64,000 nt of DNA from Acridotheres tristis (GCA_037013685.1 CM072887.1:51387154-51451153), one strand, 5' to 3'. Positions 1 to 13,542 are shown, counted from the first letter of the stretch. Program-made: numbers and translations. The notes: a model not told the origin generated them from the sequence alone.

Positions 1-1303
1 CTTTTTATACCCATGTTCATACAAATGAATGAATGAATCCTGGTAGCATCGTGGCTATGCACCCATTTGCCAAAGCATCTAACTGCAAGGGCAGAAGAGT
101 CCCAGGAAAGTTTCAGGGTGTATTTCCAGGACATCAAAATTCCTCATTTTGCTGCTTCACACATTACATTTCAACTGCATGTCAGAATTTTACCTTGTGC
201 CTTTGTATCTGCTTCGGGATTTTAATAGGTGAGAAAAAACGTGTGAGTCAGAATCCCACCATCTTCCTTCAGGAGTCAGTCCCTGCAAGTGCACACAGGA
301 TGATTGGGGGTGGGGGCTGGTCCTTTGGGACAGAGTAGACTTCCTGCAGGATTTGAAGAAGCTTTACTGTATAAAATGAGAAGAAGTGAGGGTCCTAATT
401 TACAGTGCAAATACTTGAAAGTCACCAAAGTTGCTGGGCTGTGCTTTACTCAGTCTGTTTCCTGAGGTAGGACACTAAGGAAAATGAAATTCTGGTCTCC
501 GTAGGGCTGTGCACATTTTGAAAATGTGTGCCTGCCCAGTTGCTAATCAGCCCTGCTCTGTTGACTAGAAGAAGTCTGTAGGCACATACACCCTGGCGAT
601 GTTGGTATTTCAGAAGCACTCACTACTGCACAGAGGTATCCATGAAACACCACCAGGAAAGCTCCAGAGTGCACTGAGGGATCTCCTCTGCTGCAGCACA
701 AGACAGTGCAGTGCATGGTTGGGTCTGCAATGGACCAGAGTGTTCTCTTATGTTTGTCCCTCAGGGAATCTTAAGATGAAGCAGAACATTTGCTTGGGGA
801 AGATCAAGTATGCAGCTACGCCCGCCTGATGAGGAGAGAGGGAATGAAAGCTTGCTTACTCACATAGGACCAAATAGATTCGGCTTATGGGGCCAGAGGC
901 TACTAACAAAAACAACTCTGCCATTTTCTGTATAATTTTCTGTTCTACCTTTTTGTGTGTCTACTTAAAAGTTATGATGAACGAGATTTGAGACAGGAAG
1001 GCAGGAGGAGGTTCTAGTTCTTCAGAAAGGACAGCTTTTAGGTGTAAGGAGTATTTCAGCACTGCCTGGGGACTGCTGCTTGAAGAATGCCGTGTGACTG
1101 GATGTGTACATCCCTGGATCCAGAGAGATCTCCACAGAGGGATCGCCACAGAGGCTGACAAGATTGAGACCGTATCAGTGTAGATATGTTATTATTTGTA
1201 CTTTCTTACACAAGACATTTTAGGATCTCTGTTTCCTGACTTGATTTTTTATTTTAAATTTGAGGATGTGCTTCCTGCCACTAAGGAACAAGTGATGCTT
1301 TCT
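1..1303. other. Non-coding stretch, no gene seen
   Basis: AT-rich vertebrate-type intergenic (or intronic) sequence. The open frames here are short, lack any recognisable domain and have no convincing splice context. Small items are a (GAAT)3 run near 25-37, a G-rich stretch near 305-318, and an imperfect tandem duplication of a 14-base unit at 1127-1154. Confidence 0.6.
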
Positions 1304-1417
1304 TTGCTGTTTTTTGTTGGTTGTGTTTTGTTTGGTGGTTTTGGTTTGTTGTGGTTTTTGGTTTTGTTTGTTTGTTTGTTTTTGTTTGTGTTTTTGGTTT
1401 GTTTTTGTCTTTTGTCA
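1304..1417. repeat. T/G-rich low-complexity tract (TTTG-like)
   Basis: About 110 bases made almost only of T and G, with irregular TTTG and TTTGG units and a short run of perfect GTTT repeats near 1367-1380. The reading frames across it (F/V/L/C-rich on plus, K/T/Q/N-rich on minus) are products of the composition and are not genes. Similar tracts recur at 9122-9220, 29461-29518 and 41305-41392, and in complement at 57553-57632. Confidence 0.85.
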
Positions 1418-1747
1418 TATTTTCTTTAATTCTGTATTTTCTCCCTTGCTGCTTCCTGTATCTTTTTTCCAGCTGCTCGACACAACAAAAACACTTACAT
1501 ATGGCCACACAACTGTTGATTTTGTCTTCAAAAAGGAAAGTATGCATTAAAGATGCAAAGCTGTTTAATTTTTAATATGGTGGTTAGAGAATTGGTTTTA
1601 TACTGAGGTGCCATTAAAATAACCTGATTTTTCATTCCCCTACTAACCTGGAGAACAATTGTAATGGGGAAAGAAATGTGAAGAAACAATGAGTCATTAT
1701 TTTTGCTTCTACCTTTTTCTCTAGCCATACCATTTGATTAAAGTAGG

Positions 1748-1864
1748 TGACTCATTTGCATAAGATGTTACGTGTGCTCCAACAGCTGCGTGTATAGAAG
1801 AACAATTTGCATTTTAAATAACCTGCAAAATGTTTGCTTTGTGCCTGTTCCTGAGACTGAGTCA
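1748..1864. promoter_or_regulatory. Possible enhancer motif cluster: AP-1 and octamer sites
   Basis: TGACTCA (AP-1 consensus) lies at 1748-1754 and shares its last base with ATTTGCAT (perfect octamer, POU-factor site) at 1754-1761. A second AP-1 consensus, TGAGTCA, lies at 1858-1864. The motif matches are seen directly; regulatory activity is inference, because such short motifs also arise by chance in 64 kb. Confidence 0.25.
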
Positions 1865-4800
1865 CTTGCAACTGCTGGCAGCTCCTATTGCATGTTTGTT
1901 TCCATTTTCTAGAACCTGACATGCGTTGTGCTGAGAAGATGTTGTCTCCTCACACTCCTTCAGTGATGGGTTGGTACCCCTGTGGAGGTTCACACTGTCA
2001 TTTATTTTACCACCTTCTGATCCACCACTCTCAATGCAGGATCTATGAAAAGGCAGTATTTTTAGAGACCCTTCTAGGTAGGGGAAATATAATAGCTTTT
2101 TTTTTGGCAGTGGTCCATAAAATGCATCTGTTTTTATTCTAGGTCAGTACTGCATGTATCTTGATAGTGCAGTGAGTATGGACAGGTGGTCCCAATGTTT
2201 ATGTTGTCTGAGCTTTCTTACCCCCACGCCTTCTTCTGCTGTTCTTACACACTGACAGAAGAAACTCACCCGTATCCCTTTACAGCATCTCACTTCATTA
2301 GCTGCCATTCAGTATGTGAGGACAATATATTTTCAGGAGTTTCTTCTTAAAGATGATCTTTTATTTTAGTGCTAGTGGTAGAAGTTAACTTCATTTCTCG
2401 TCCTGGGCTATCACCTCCTCCACTGTTTTGTCAGGCCTTTTTATTTGTGGTAAGCCCCTAGGAGGAACAAAGTGATACTCATCATGAGTATGGGTGGCAT
2501 GATCTAGAATTTTGATTTAAACCTGAAAAAGTGTAATGTCAGCAAAATTCAAGGTCTCTGTGGCAGCACAGCTTGTGCATCACTTCAGCACTGTGGCATG
2601 CCCCAGCTGACAACTGGCTGGTTTCTCAGACCGTCTGAAGGAGATGGGTGAAGAAAAACATACTCTTCTAAAATTTCAGGCCAACACCAGAGCCACTTGC
2701 AGAAAGCTGCTTGAATTACATACCTTTAAGCAGTCTTCCATGTTTGGTGACTAGATATATAAACCCACCTTGAAGGTGGATCAAGTTAGTTGAGTTTCTT
2801 AATGTGTCCAACACAGATGGGGACTGAACTGAAAGACCCTGTTCGAATGCTTTCCCAGAACTCATCCAAACCCTAGATTTGGTGGCTGTGGAGCTGAAGG
2901 CAGCTCTCAGCATGAGCTGTGGGTCCTGGGTTGCAGGGTGGAAGAGGTGCTGTTTCACATGAAGAGTGGCAGTGGCTCCTTTAGTGACAACCCTCAGGCA
3001 CCAATCTCTGCGGCTGCAGTGCCGGCTCCTTATCTGCATGTCCATGCAGACAGTTCGCAGTTTGCTCTCTTTTTAGTGTTGTGGGTTTTGTTGTGCAGCC
3101 TTGCACTTTGTTCCGAAGGCGGTGAAGTCTGTGGTGAGGTGCCTCTTGGTGAAAAGGGAACCTTACTGCTCAGATCAGAAGTCAGAAAACCACCCACCTC
3201 TCTGCTCTGGGATTGACATTCTCGTATTGTTGCAGTTCCTCTTGAGCTCTTGCTCTTTGGCAGCAAGAAGTTTCAGATAATTTGTTCCATTCGTAAGACG
3301 TGCACCTTTCAGGTGGAGAGGTGAGCTTGTCACGCATCTTTCCATTCTTTTCATGGGGTTTTTGAGCCCTTCTGACAACAGACAAAAAAACCTACGTAAG
3401 AATTCAGACAGCAATTCATCAGTACCTCAGACTACAGCCCAGATGCTGGGTTACAGAAGAAAAAGCCTGAGTGCAAATGGCAGTCCTGTCTCAAAACTTG
3501 TACATCCCAGTGATTTGGGATATTTTTGTAGGTTAATTTATTCAAAATTATAATAACTGTAATCTATGATGCCATCTGCTGCTGCCGACTCCAAAGTAGA
3601 GTGGGTGAAAAGATTGCTTAAAATCCTCCAGTTAAGTGAAGAACTGGGGAAGCTTTCTTGTAGTGATCAGAGCATCAAAGTGGCTCATGCTATATGAGAT
3701 GAAAACTGACAGTTTATGGACTTATTTAAGCTTTTCATGATTAGAGCACCCCACTTTGCAAACTTGACAAATGTCAGATTCTCTTTTTATTGAACAAATT
3801 CTCTGGTTGATGCAAAGGACACATTTTTGACAGCTGAAGATATTTGAGAATCTAGAAAGGGTGAAACCCAGAATATGCTCTAGACATTGACCTGATTATC
3901 TGGGAGCATGGAATCTAGGGGAAAAGGTAAATTTTGGGTGAGTAGATAGGTAGCTGTTAATGTGTGCCTGTATTTCGCTCTGCACTTGTACTCATATTTC
4001 CCCAAACGGCTACAGATTCCAGTTTCCATATATTCAAAGCAAGAGTCTTACCGAGCTCTCTGGGAGTTAGAAAAATGTTGTTTTTCAGTCCTAAGATGGG
4101 GTTGATGAGGGAGAATATTCATGTTGTGGGAGAACACCATAAATAAAGCAGCTGATTTTGGTACATTTTATGAAAATATGTGAGTTATGGGAAAACATGA
4201 TTGTCCATCATATGAAGCAGGATTTGTTTGCAACACAAATTGAAGTACAGAATTTTGCAAGAAGGTCAAGGCAGACAGTTTTTGGTAGAAATCTATAGTA
4301 GAAGTTAAGACAAATAATAATTTGGGGGAATTTAGAAATTCGACTCAGCATGACTAGGCCGTTTCCAAGAGTTCGTGCATCCTAAGTTCACATTAATATT
4401 TTTGCATCAATTTTAAAGTCTAAACTATCACGAAACTTATGCTTATATAATTGAAGCAGCTACTTTATAATAATCTATTTAGGTCATCATCTCGTAACAT
4501 TAAATTCCATCCTGGTCAACCTTACATGTAACTTGTCATTTCAGAATGATGCTGAGGAAAATTTAGGAATTATTTGTTCTGCATACACTGGCAAAGTTTA
4601 AATCTGCCTGAAAAACAGTTCAATTTATAAAATAGAAGGGCATCTAGAGAAGAAGCATGTGTCAGAATATAGTCAGCCATTTCTAATGTGAGTTTATACC
4701 AAAATATACATAGAATAAGAACCTGCTTGTTTTATACTGCACTAAAAGACATTGTTCCCCACCAACTCTTGCAGAAAAACTGGAGTAGGTTCTTGTTATT

Positions 4801-7800
4801 AGCCCAGCCTGATTAAGCATGAAAGGGAAAACCCTGGGAATACCATGATTTACAAATATAAACCATGTGTTCCACATGCCATTTTCAACATGGCATAGTT
4901 TCTGAGGCAAAAGCTTTACAGTAATATATTCAGACTTGGGCTCAGGCTTAATTTTTTTTTTTTTACATGTGATGATAATCTTCATGGTTGGCTAAGTAGA
5001 AATTTAACTGCAAACAACTGCAGCATAGTATTTAATACATGTTTTGTGGCAGCTGGACCAGTAGCTGATGGTGAGATCTGCTCAGTGGTTTGCTGCTGAG
5101 TGTATTTTGGTTTCTCAAGGCCCTTTGGCATTTAGCACTTCCTGCTGCTCTGTGGCTCCTAGCAAGTAACCATTTAATATCAGACCACATGTCAAGTATG
5201 AAGGCTGAAAAAATGATTCAAAGAGTAGCTGAAGAAAAATTTTTCTTCTTCTCTTACTGTGAGCAAAAGAAGCTTTTGTTTTGATTTTGAAACCGGAATG
5301 TTTCATTAGCCAAACCCATCATTAGGATAAATAATTTATCTTTCTTCCCTGCCCCACTCCTGCATGTCCTTCTCTTTCTGTCATTGTTTCCTGAAAAAGC
5401 AGACAGCTTATGGTCAAAAGGCTGAGGAGAATTAGCAGGTTTTTTAAAGGTTCATGAAGAATTTGCATTTTTTAACTTATTTAGGCTTTTTGAAATCAGA
5501 ATCTTTTCAGTGCCAGAAATCCTGTAAGATTTCAGCTTTCACTAACACCAGTATTAGTTATGTTTTTGAATTTTTACTCTCATTGAATATGTTTTATCAG
5601 AAAGCAAACATAGTTTAGTGATAACCTTTTCTTTTTCTTCCTTTTCCCCTAGCATTTTACCTAGCATGTTGCTAATTTTAACAAATACAAAAATCAGTTT
5701 TTCTCAGGTACAAACCAAGTGGCACAAAAGGAACAATATCCAGAAGAAAATAGAAAATCCTGACTTCATTCTGTGTTCATTCACTTCCCACTTTATCTTT
5801 GAAATTGTCAGTCTTAAACCCCACCACAACAAGAGGTACCCTTGCTCTTCATTCATGTGGAAAGCACTGTGATCTTCCTGAAATGCAAGCAGAGTTTTAG
5901 GCAGTCAATACTTCCCTTGAGGGTGAGCTGAGAAAACTTGTTCGCTATTGTGCGGTTTTGATGCAGAACTGGACTTCTAAGATGGTGTGTTGTATAAATT
6001 CTCTAAGTGCCTTTGATGTTGTCACAGTTTTGGGTTTTCAAAGAGTGAAATATTAGTAAATTTTTATCAGTGTCAACTATTTAGTGTAATGGGGTCAGAA
6101 GTGTTGGCCGTGCCTTAATACAGCCTGAAGTTGCAAAACCGCTGAGCTTTTGCTCTCAGGTGGAGGGAGCACCCACAGAGGAGCTAAAGAGCAGCTTAAA
6201 CCACTGCATCCTTTGGTGATGAGACACTTTTCTACCCTCTCTCATTTCTCTCACGTTACTTACATGTTCCTGACACCATTGCCCTTCACATTTCTCACGC
6301 TTGGCTCTATTCAGAGAAATACAGGACCTAGCAGTGCAGGGCTGGGAGAGAAATGTGGAAGAGGAAGCATTCAACCACAGATGGTGGAACGGTGACCCTT
6401 CACACGAGATAAAATATTTAAAAAATTATTTTCAAAATAATTATAATATTTTTACTGTATTTTTTTTCAGACAATGTAGCATTTAACAGTTACTTGGAAT
6501 AAAATATGCACTCTGTAGCTTGGCCCACATATTCTAACGTTTACACAAATTGTGGTGGCTCCCAGTTGGGGAATTTACCTAGTTGCACAGCACCAAACAC
6601 TATTTCCCCTAGATGGATGCATCAGTCAGTAGCTCTGTTTTGGCATCTCTACCAGGTTGTTCCTATACAAACTATACTGGAAATGAGAATCTTTCTTCCT
6701 TTCACCTCCTGCTCAGTCTCTCACTCTCCTCTTCCCTACTAACTTCTTTTCTGCATTCTCCATAGCTTCCAGTTAATGTAACTTATATTGTGTTAATAGC
6801 CTACACATCATTTTTGGTGATCCTCTGTTGAGGTCTGGTTAGATACATGTGAGGTTGTTGTATCCTGCCCATTTGAGTCTAATGCAGTGAGATGTGAAGG
6901 GACAAGGACCTCCAATTAATGACATTAAGTTTATAAAATAATAATGCAATCGCCTGCAATTAATACTAACATCAAGTAAGTAAACAGCAAGTTTATTTTC
7001 TGTCTGTCACAGAGAGATAAATCAGAATTTGTACAGGCCAAGCAGAGGTTCCTTCAGTGTTAAGAATTCATTGGGAAAAGGTAAAAGATCTCCTAAAAAT
7101 TCGAAAAGAAAGGGTTGCTGAGTGTTAGGAATGAAGAAGAAGTGCTTCAGAGCCTTTCTAAGATAAAGCTTGGCACAGTGGCAAAGATCAGGAAACATGA
7201 ACTCTGGCATCATCCTTACTTTATCTAAAGTTATTAAATGAGCTTAAGTTTCTTTGAATACAGTTTTTCCTGATAAAATAATAGTTTTGTGAAAATCAAC
7301 TTTTTATTCTTTCTGTAGAAACGATCCTGATTTCAGGCATATTTGTTAATTTTCAGGAGAAATATCTGACAAAAATTTGAAAATGGCAAATTATTGCTTT
7401 AAAAAATTAACTGAGGTTTCTGCAACTTTTCATCACACAGATATTTGGTGTAAGGGCTTTTTGCCTTCTGGTTTGGAGATCAGGAAGAGGAATTAAAGCT
7501 GCAGAGAATTGCCAGAATTTCCCCACCACAGAAATGTGGTTATTCTAAGGGATCCTGTCCATTGAATGTACACCCTCCCAAGGCAAGGGTAACCACTGCC
7601 AGATTCCTTTACAAATTATTGGATATCAAAAGGTACAAATGCTCTCTTGACAGAATAAGGATGTTGAATATATTGTAGAACCAGACTGTAAAAAACATGT
7701 TGAGCAAAGCTCTCCCTCCAGAGCATGTATGTTTGCTTTTCTTGGTTTTGGGGGTAGAATCACAGCTTTTAAGATGTATCTGTGACTAATACACACATTA

Positions 7801-7839
7801 CTGAAGAAAATTACAGCCACTAAATAGAATGGGTACTGA

Positions 7840-8100
7840 GGTATTGTTTTGCATCATCTGCAAGCACAGTAAAGAGGGGTTGTGGTGCATTTGCAATTGA
7901 ATGTGCCCTAATTGCAGGCCTTCTTTGTGCTCAAACACAGGCAGCTATATTTGAACTTTGTCAGTGAAAGGATAATTAGCAGTCATCTGCTTGCCACTTT
8001 CTAATTTAATTATTCTCTTGCCCAGTGTCAGGGCTGCCAGTAAATGTTAGTGGTTTAAACCACCAACGAAACTGTGACTTTTTTATCTGAAAAAAGATGA
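7840..8100. promoter_or_regulatory. Candidate conserved non-coding element
   Basis: The stretch has the look of deeply conserved vertebrate enhancers: AT-rich but non-repetitive, with homeodomain cores (GGATAATTAGC near 7970, TAATTTAATTATT near 8002) and ATTTGCAAT near 7890. It ends with a perfect 14-base palindrome, GTGGTTTAAACCAC, at 8050-8063. No coding frame crosses it. The call is based on texture only; cross-species alignment would decide it. Confidence 0.25.
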
Positions 8101-9121
8101 GTGATACCAAGGCGTAGCACAAAAAGGCAGAGTCTGCAAGGCGTAATTCTGATTTTTATATTGATTTAAAACAGTTTTGCAAGCTGAGAAGGGTGGGATT
8201 TGAAATATGTTATTTTGCTTGCACAGCCAGAGCCAGGGTAATTGATCAGGGACTAGTGGACATCCCAAACCACGACAAGAACTGCTCCAGCCCCAAGGAT
8301 GAAGCATGGCAAAGCTGCCTTTGTTACTTAGGTTTATAGGTGCCTCTGCCTGTGTTTGAATAGACTCTCGACTCTATATCCTTAGGAGTGAGCCAAGAGA
8401 GAGAATTTCACCTCCCCAGGGGCATGGCATCTCTCTTCCAGCTCTCTGACTTTTGAGCCCTTAATATTTTTTTAAAAATCACGGTGCCTTCCTGTTACGC
8501 CTTCCTGAAAACAAAACTGAATGGCAAATTTCACATCATGTTTATTTTAGTGGATAGCAAATAAAAAAATGCCTGCCACCCAGCTATTTAAGTATTTGGA
8601 GACACATCTGCTATGAATTTTGCCTTTCTTGGGAAGTTGAGATAAACAATGGCTTTTGATCTACAAATAGCAAAAATCATTTTGGGGAAAGATTTCCAAA
8701 AAATGAGTGCAGTAATTTCCAGAGCTTTCTCATATTTAGCTGGTCATCTTGGGATTTGTCTAATGGGATCTTCCTATGGCAAACTGGTGAATGTGTGTGT
8801 GGTTTGTAGGTGATTTCAGCTCACTGGGCACGAGCAATGTTTATCACTGGACACACGGTAAATAGAGTATTGTACACTCCTGCATTTAGTGCTCTACCTG
8901 AAACAAGCTCTGAAAGCTACATCCTTGCAGTGCAGCACTTGCCAGACCCGGAGGGAAGGAGCAGGACGAGCAGTGAATGATTTCCTTTCAGCTACAGGGG
9001 CGGAAGACTTCAGGACTTCAGATGTGCTGCCTGTCCCTTTTTTGGCTCTGTTTCAAATAGCTGTCCTGACGATCACCAGACCCTGGAAGAAAGTTTCCCC
9101 TCCTTGCAATTTCCATGGAGA

Positions 9122-9220
9122 TTTTTTTGTTTGTTTGTTTTGGGGATTTTTGGTTTGGTTTGGTTTTGGTGTGGGTTTTTTTTTTAATTTGTTTTGGGTT
9201 TTTTGCTTTTTTGGTTTTTG
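9122..9220. repeat. T/G-rich low-complexity tract
   Basis: Roughly 100 bases of T and G with TTTG and GGTTT units and homopolymeric T runs. It produces spurious open frames on both strands (F/G/W/L-rich on plus, K/T/P/N-rich on minus). Confidence 0.85.
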
Positions 9221-12200
9221 CCTTTCACTCAGTGCCTGATGTGGAGGCAGTGCCAGGAAGCTCCACAGGTTTGCCTCTCCTTGGGTGAGGGAAGATGGCA
9301 AAGATGTCACATGTCTCAAATAGCAAGGTAATTGCCTAACAGCAGCTAAGGCATTACTTTGAAATCGCTTTTAATTCAAGCTGGGTTAAGTAAAATGCAA
9401 CCAAAGCACGTCTTTTTAAAGTTTCTAAAATAAGTCCGTTGCTGATCTTTTGAAAAGAGAAAGAAAACATCACAGTCAGAGTGAGTGCTGGCAAGATATC
9501 TGTAACCAGTCTGCTGAATTCAGGGGGAGAGCAATCCATCAGACCTTACTTTGGTGCCAGCAGTTTAAAGGTTTTCCATGCTTCTTTTCCTACATCTTCT
9601 ATGAAGTTTGCAATAATATTGTGTGTTTCGGATGGCTTTGCATTTCACTAGAACTCTTGTAATTTATTGAAATTTGAAATTACATCTTGCTGGCAACATA
9701 GAAGTTGTTATCCCATAAATTTCTGGTGAGTGGAAGTAACTCAGTGGAGCACACAGCTTTTGCAACTTTATTGCATTGTTGTATAAACTCTGTGGGGGAA
9801 AAGATATTTATTCCGCTCATGACAGGCCAAGATTGGAAAAGTGTTGTAAGCACAGGAGGGGATGTGTAAAAGATTTCTTGGGAGTGAGATTTATTGGGCT
9901 GGGGAATGGCCTCCCTGGAGGAACAGTGAAAGTTGCTCTTCTTTAAGTGCTGGAAGCACTTAAAACCAGAGCTGGAAACACACTAAGAAGTATGTGAAAA
10001 TAAATTTTTTGCAGCAACAATGAACAGGGTCTTTTGCAGTTGTGAGTGTTTTTTGGGGGGTTTTTGGTTTGAGTTTTTATTTCTGTGTTTAGGCCAAATC
10101 AGGAATGACATCAGAGGTACAGAGGACTGAGTATACAAGCCATCCATCTACCAGACTCAGTGGAGGAAGGAAATAAAGATGGATCTTTCTTTGTTAGTGA
10201 ATGGAAGAGCCATGTCCGTGACCCACCCTCAGTGGCAGAGTGTCCTCTGTACCTCCTTTAAAAGCAGACAGAAATGACAGAGATGGAAAGGAATTCTCCC
10301 AAGCAGCAAAAAAATAACTGACAATTAGATAAGTGAAATGAAAGGCAAAGCCAAATTTGGCCTTAGTATTTCGATGAGGAGTTTTGTTACACACAGTTTT
10401 ATCCTAAGCTTAAGATAAATAGATATTTAAATTATTTGGGCTGAATATTTAGAATATTTAGATGAATTCTAAGCAATGGGGTTTTGACAGTGAGAAGTAC
10501 TTCAATTAAACAAGCTGCTTTCTTAGACAATCACTTTTATTAAAGAAATTATATCAAAGTGATTTTAATTCAGTCACTAATTAATGAAGTAAATTCTGAT
10601 ATTTATTAGAACTCCATACTTCTGCTTCAATGAACTTGTCTCAGCTATATATGCCCCATAGAGAAAATAAATCCCAGAAAAACTAAACTTCATGCACATC
10701 ATATATGAAGTAAGTGATACTTGATCCAAAGTGTTTTTAAACAAATAATGATTATCATTATAATAGGAGAGAGAGGGAAAAAATCCAGAAAGAACTCTGC
10801 AAATGGCAATATGCATTTCTCTCAGACTCGGAATTAGATGCTTCAAATTCTGCACATTTGTAAGAAGGACTGGATTTTTTTAAATGCATTCAAATTGTTT
10901 CTGATTCTAATCATTTTATGTGTCAATAAAAGCTACCAAAATATGTGCACTATGGAGTAGTCCTAAATTCCATTGTTAGTATGAGCTTAATCTATAGAAG
11001 CAGAGTTGTAAGGGTGACTTTATGGCAGCAATTTAGGATTCCTGTAAAAGTAATTTGGCCAGTCTAATAATTATACCAAGGCAAAACCAGAAGCCAAGTT
11101 CAATGGCATTTGGTAGATACCAGTTATCTTGTGGGATTCACTCTAATGTTGAAGACTTCTATAGGATAAAGGCTGGTATGGTTCCAGGAACCAAAATTCC
11201 TTGTTTGTATTTTAATGAAATACTTCCCTTCTCTGCTGGTCTGAGGAATGTAACATCCCTAAGTGGATTTCTCTGAGCCCTGGAATTTCTATATTAGCAC
11301 TGAACATTGGCTGAGTCATGTGGATAGCAGGCACTGAAATAAATGCTGCCACAGAACTGCAGGACAGTTTCTATTAGGGCTGCATTTTTTTTTTTTTCTG
11401 TGAAATTGCAGTACAGATTCTTCTGCTGGGAATTCACAACACATTAGGAAGAAGAGCATGTGAAGGGTGCCCCTTACATAGGCAGTGAAGAGCTCTTAGG
11501 TATGATAACATCTATAAATGAAAAAAAACTACTCAGCTTCAATTCAGTCCAGTTCATTTAAGTGATATTTTTCTAAACCACTGAAATAGAAACATCAGAT
11601 TGGTGGGGCCTTGCTTTCCGTGCTATAAAATACAGGTACACAGCCACAGGGAGGGAAGGAGCTGCTTGGTGGCTATCGAGTATCTCCGAGAGAAATGCTG
11701 AAGACTGGCCACATGGACCCTTGCTCTGAACAGAGTAACAGGCTTCAGTCACTGCACTTTGAGAATGCCATGGAAGGAGAAGGGGCTGGGCACCTCTTTC
11801 CTTTCCCTCTCGAGTCTATGCTGTCATTTTCCCCTCCCATTTCTATTATTTGAGATAGTGTAAGTAGATAATACAGACACTTTGACCTCTCAGCAAATGC
11901 ATTAGCTTTGAGAACAGGGAGGAGACGCAGCAATTCCAGTAGACCAAGCATCCTTCAGTGGAGAATGCCACCCAGGCTAAGCCACAGTGGTCCAGCCAAG
12001 CCATCCCTGTGACTGCATCCCACCCAAGCTTCACCGTCAGGTGCTGTACAACTCCCTTTGAAATGCAGGAGTGCACTGCCAGTGAAGGCTACTGCCACGT
12101 CTCTGGCCTTGTGACTTCACAGTGACTTTCCAGTGCTTTACATTGTTTTGGTTTGGCTCCAACAGTCACATTCTCAGTTGTGGGGTTTTTTTCCCTCCAG

Positions 12201-13491
12201 TAGCTGCTGGACTTCTTTGGTGTTGAAAACTTCTGAAAACACAATTCTCCCATGCCCAGGCATTCAGAGGTTAGGAGAAAGAGGCAGAAAAGCTACTGTT
12301 CTTTTTTTATTCCAAGAGAAGTTGTAATATGCTTTCTACAGCATCTCCATGTTCCTGGAGGCTTGATTCATGATGTTGGTGCACTTGTGGTTGGAAGTGC
12401 TGCTATTGACTTCAAAGGATCAATGCGAAGGCTCGGGCTGGAATAGATTGCTGCAGCTTTTATCCCAGGAAGGCTTCTTTACAACACTTTACAAAGATGA
12501 GAGTGACCTGAAGTTAAATATCACAGTCCTCCAGAAGGCAAAAGTCCCTTTGGGAACAGAATGGCTTTTTTCAGTTCCAGCCTCTTAAGAAAATCCTGAT
12601 GTAAGCAGGGATGAGATGCATTAACAAGTTTTGTGATTGAGCAGGGTCAATAAGGGTCAAAATAAATGTGAGATTGTTTTCCAAAGGAAATTAAACAGAG
12701 CAAGTACAAAGCATCCATATGCATCCAAATACAAAGCAATTCCATAGTAGGTAAAAATACACAGCAGCTTCTATCTTTATCCTGTGAAAGCCCTATGAAG
12801 GTCCACTTGATGATGTGGGAGTCTGCAGGCAGCCAACCTTCAGAGAAGAGGATCTCCTCATGGGAGGAGAGCCCTGCTTTGGCTCCTTGTTACTCAGGTA
12901 AGGACAGAAAGAGGATGGGATTTTCCATAATTATCTGTGACTCGCTTCCTCTGCTGGATGTGAGTAGGAGAGAGGAGTGTATTAGCTCTTCTTCTCTGGT
13001 GTAAGCCGTATTATCTCCCTCCACACAGCAAGGTCTTTTATTATAGTACCAAGAGGAGTAGGAAGGGCTAGGAGAAATCAAGATGAAAAGGTACTGACTC
13101 AGACAGCAAAGGAAAATTGAAATGCAAAAAATTGAAATGGTTTAAAATGCAAAAGATCTTCATTAGAAACAAAATAAATTAGTTAATTGAAATTTTTATA
13201 CCTTTTTTTTATGTTAGTCTGCCGTTACGTCCACAAAGGGAGCAAATTATTTCTTTATCTAGAAAAATCCATTGATTCTGCTCTGCTTCTTTCATTTTAT
13301 CTCCAACAAACTACCTTTTGGCTCAGCATCTCTGATTCCTGTTTGGTGGAAAATCTTTATTCTCCAAGTCTTTTTTACTATGATGCCGACCAAGTGTGGG
13401 AAAAGTAGGGATACCCTCCATCTAGCAACAATTACTGTAGGAGTCCATCTGCCTGTGGTGGCCAGCAGAGATGATATGATGGAATTGTACC

Positions 13492-13542
13492 AGCTTATCT
13501 GCTCAGATAAGCAGAGCTTATCTGCTCTGCTCTGTGATAGAT
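13492..13542. promoter_or_regulatory. GATA-type motif cluster with nested inverted repeats
   Basis: CTTATCTG (13494-13501), CAGATAAG (13504-13511) and CTTATCTG (13517-13524) alternate in orientation, giving three AGATAA (GATA-factor) cores within 31 bases. A 13-base direct repeat, AGCTTATCTGCTC, occurs at 13492-13504 and 13515-13527, and further GATA cores follow at about 13535-13541. This arrangement fits GATA-factor binding or a local duplication. Function is inferred from motifs only. Confidence 0.35.

Larger units (their letters stand above)
1418..9121. other. Non-coding stretch with a few regulatory-like motifs
   Basis: No exon can be supported over these 7.7 kb. Frames are short and domain-free, and codon use looks random. 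Items noted inside: an AP-1 site abutting a perfect octamer at 1748-1761 with a second AP-1 at 1858-1864; AT-rich homeodomain-motif sequence near 6900-6990; and an enhancer-like stretch at about 7840-8100 ending in a 14-base palindrome (8050-8063). Whether the region is intergenic or an intron of a gene lying outside the window cannot be told from sequence alone. Confidence 0.55.

Noticed and set aside
1196..1575. Overlapping F/V/L/C-rich and K/T/Q/N-rich frames
   Set aside because: They are translations of the T/G-rich tract on the two strands.
9053..9319. Lys/Pro/Thr-rich minus-strand frame
   Set aside because: It is driven by the complement of the T/G-rich tract at 9122-9220.
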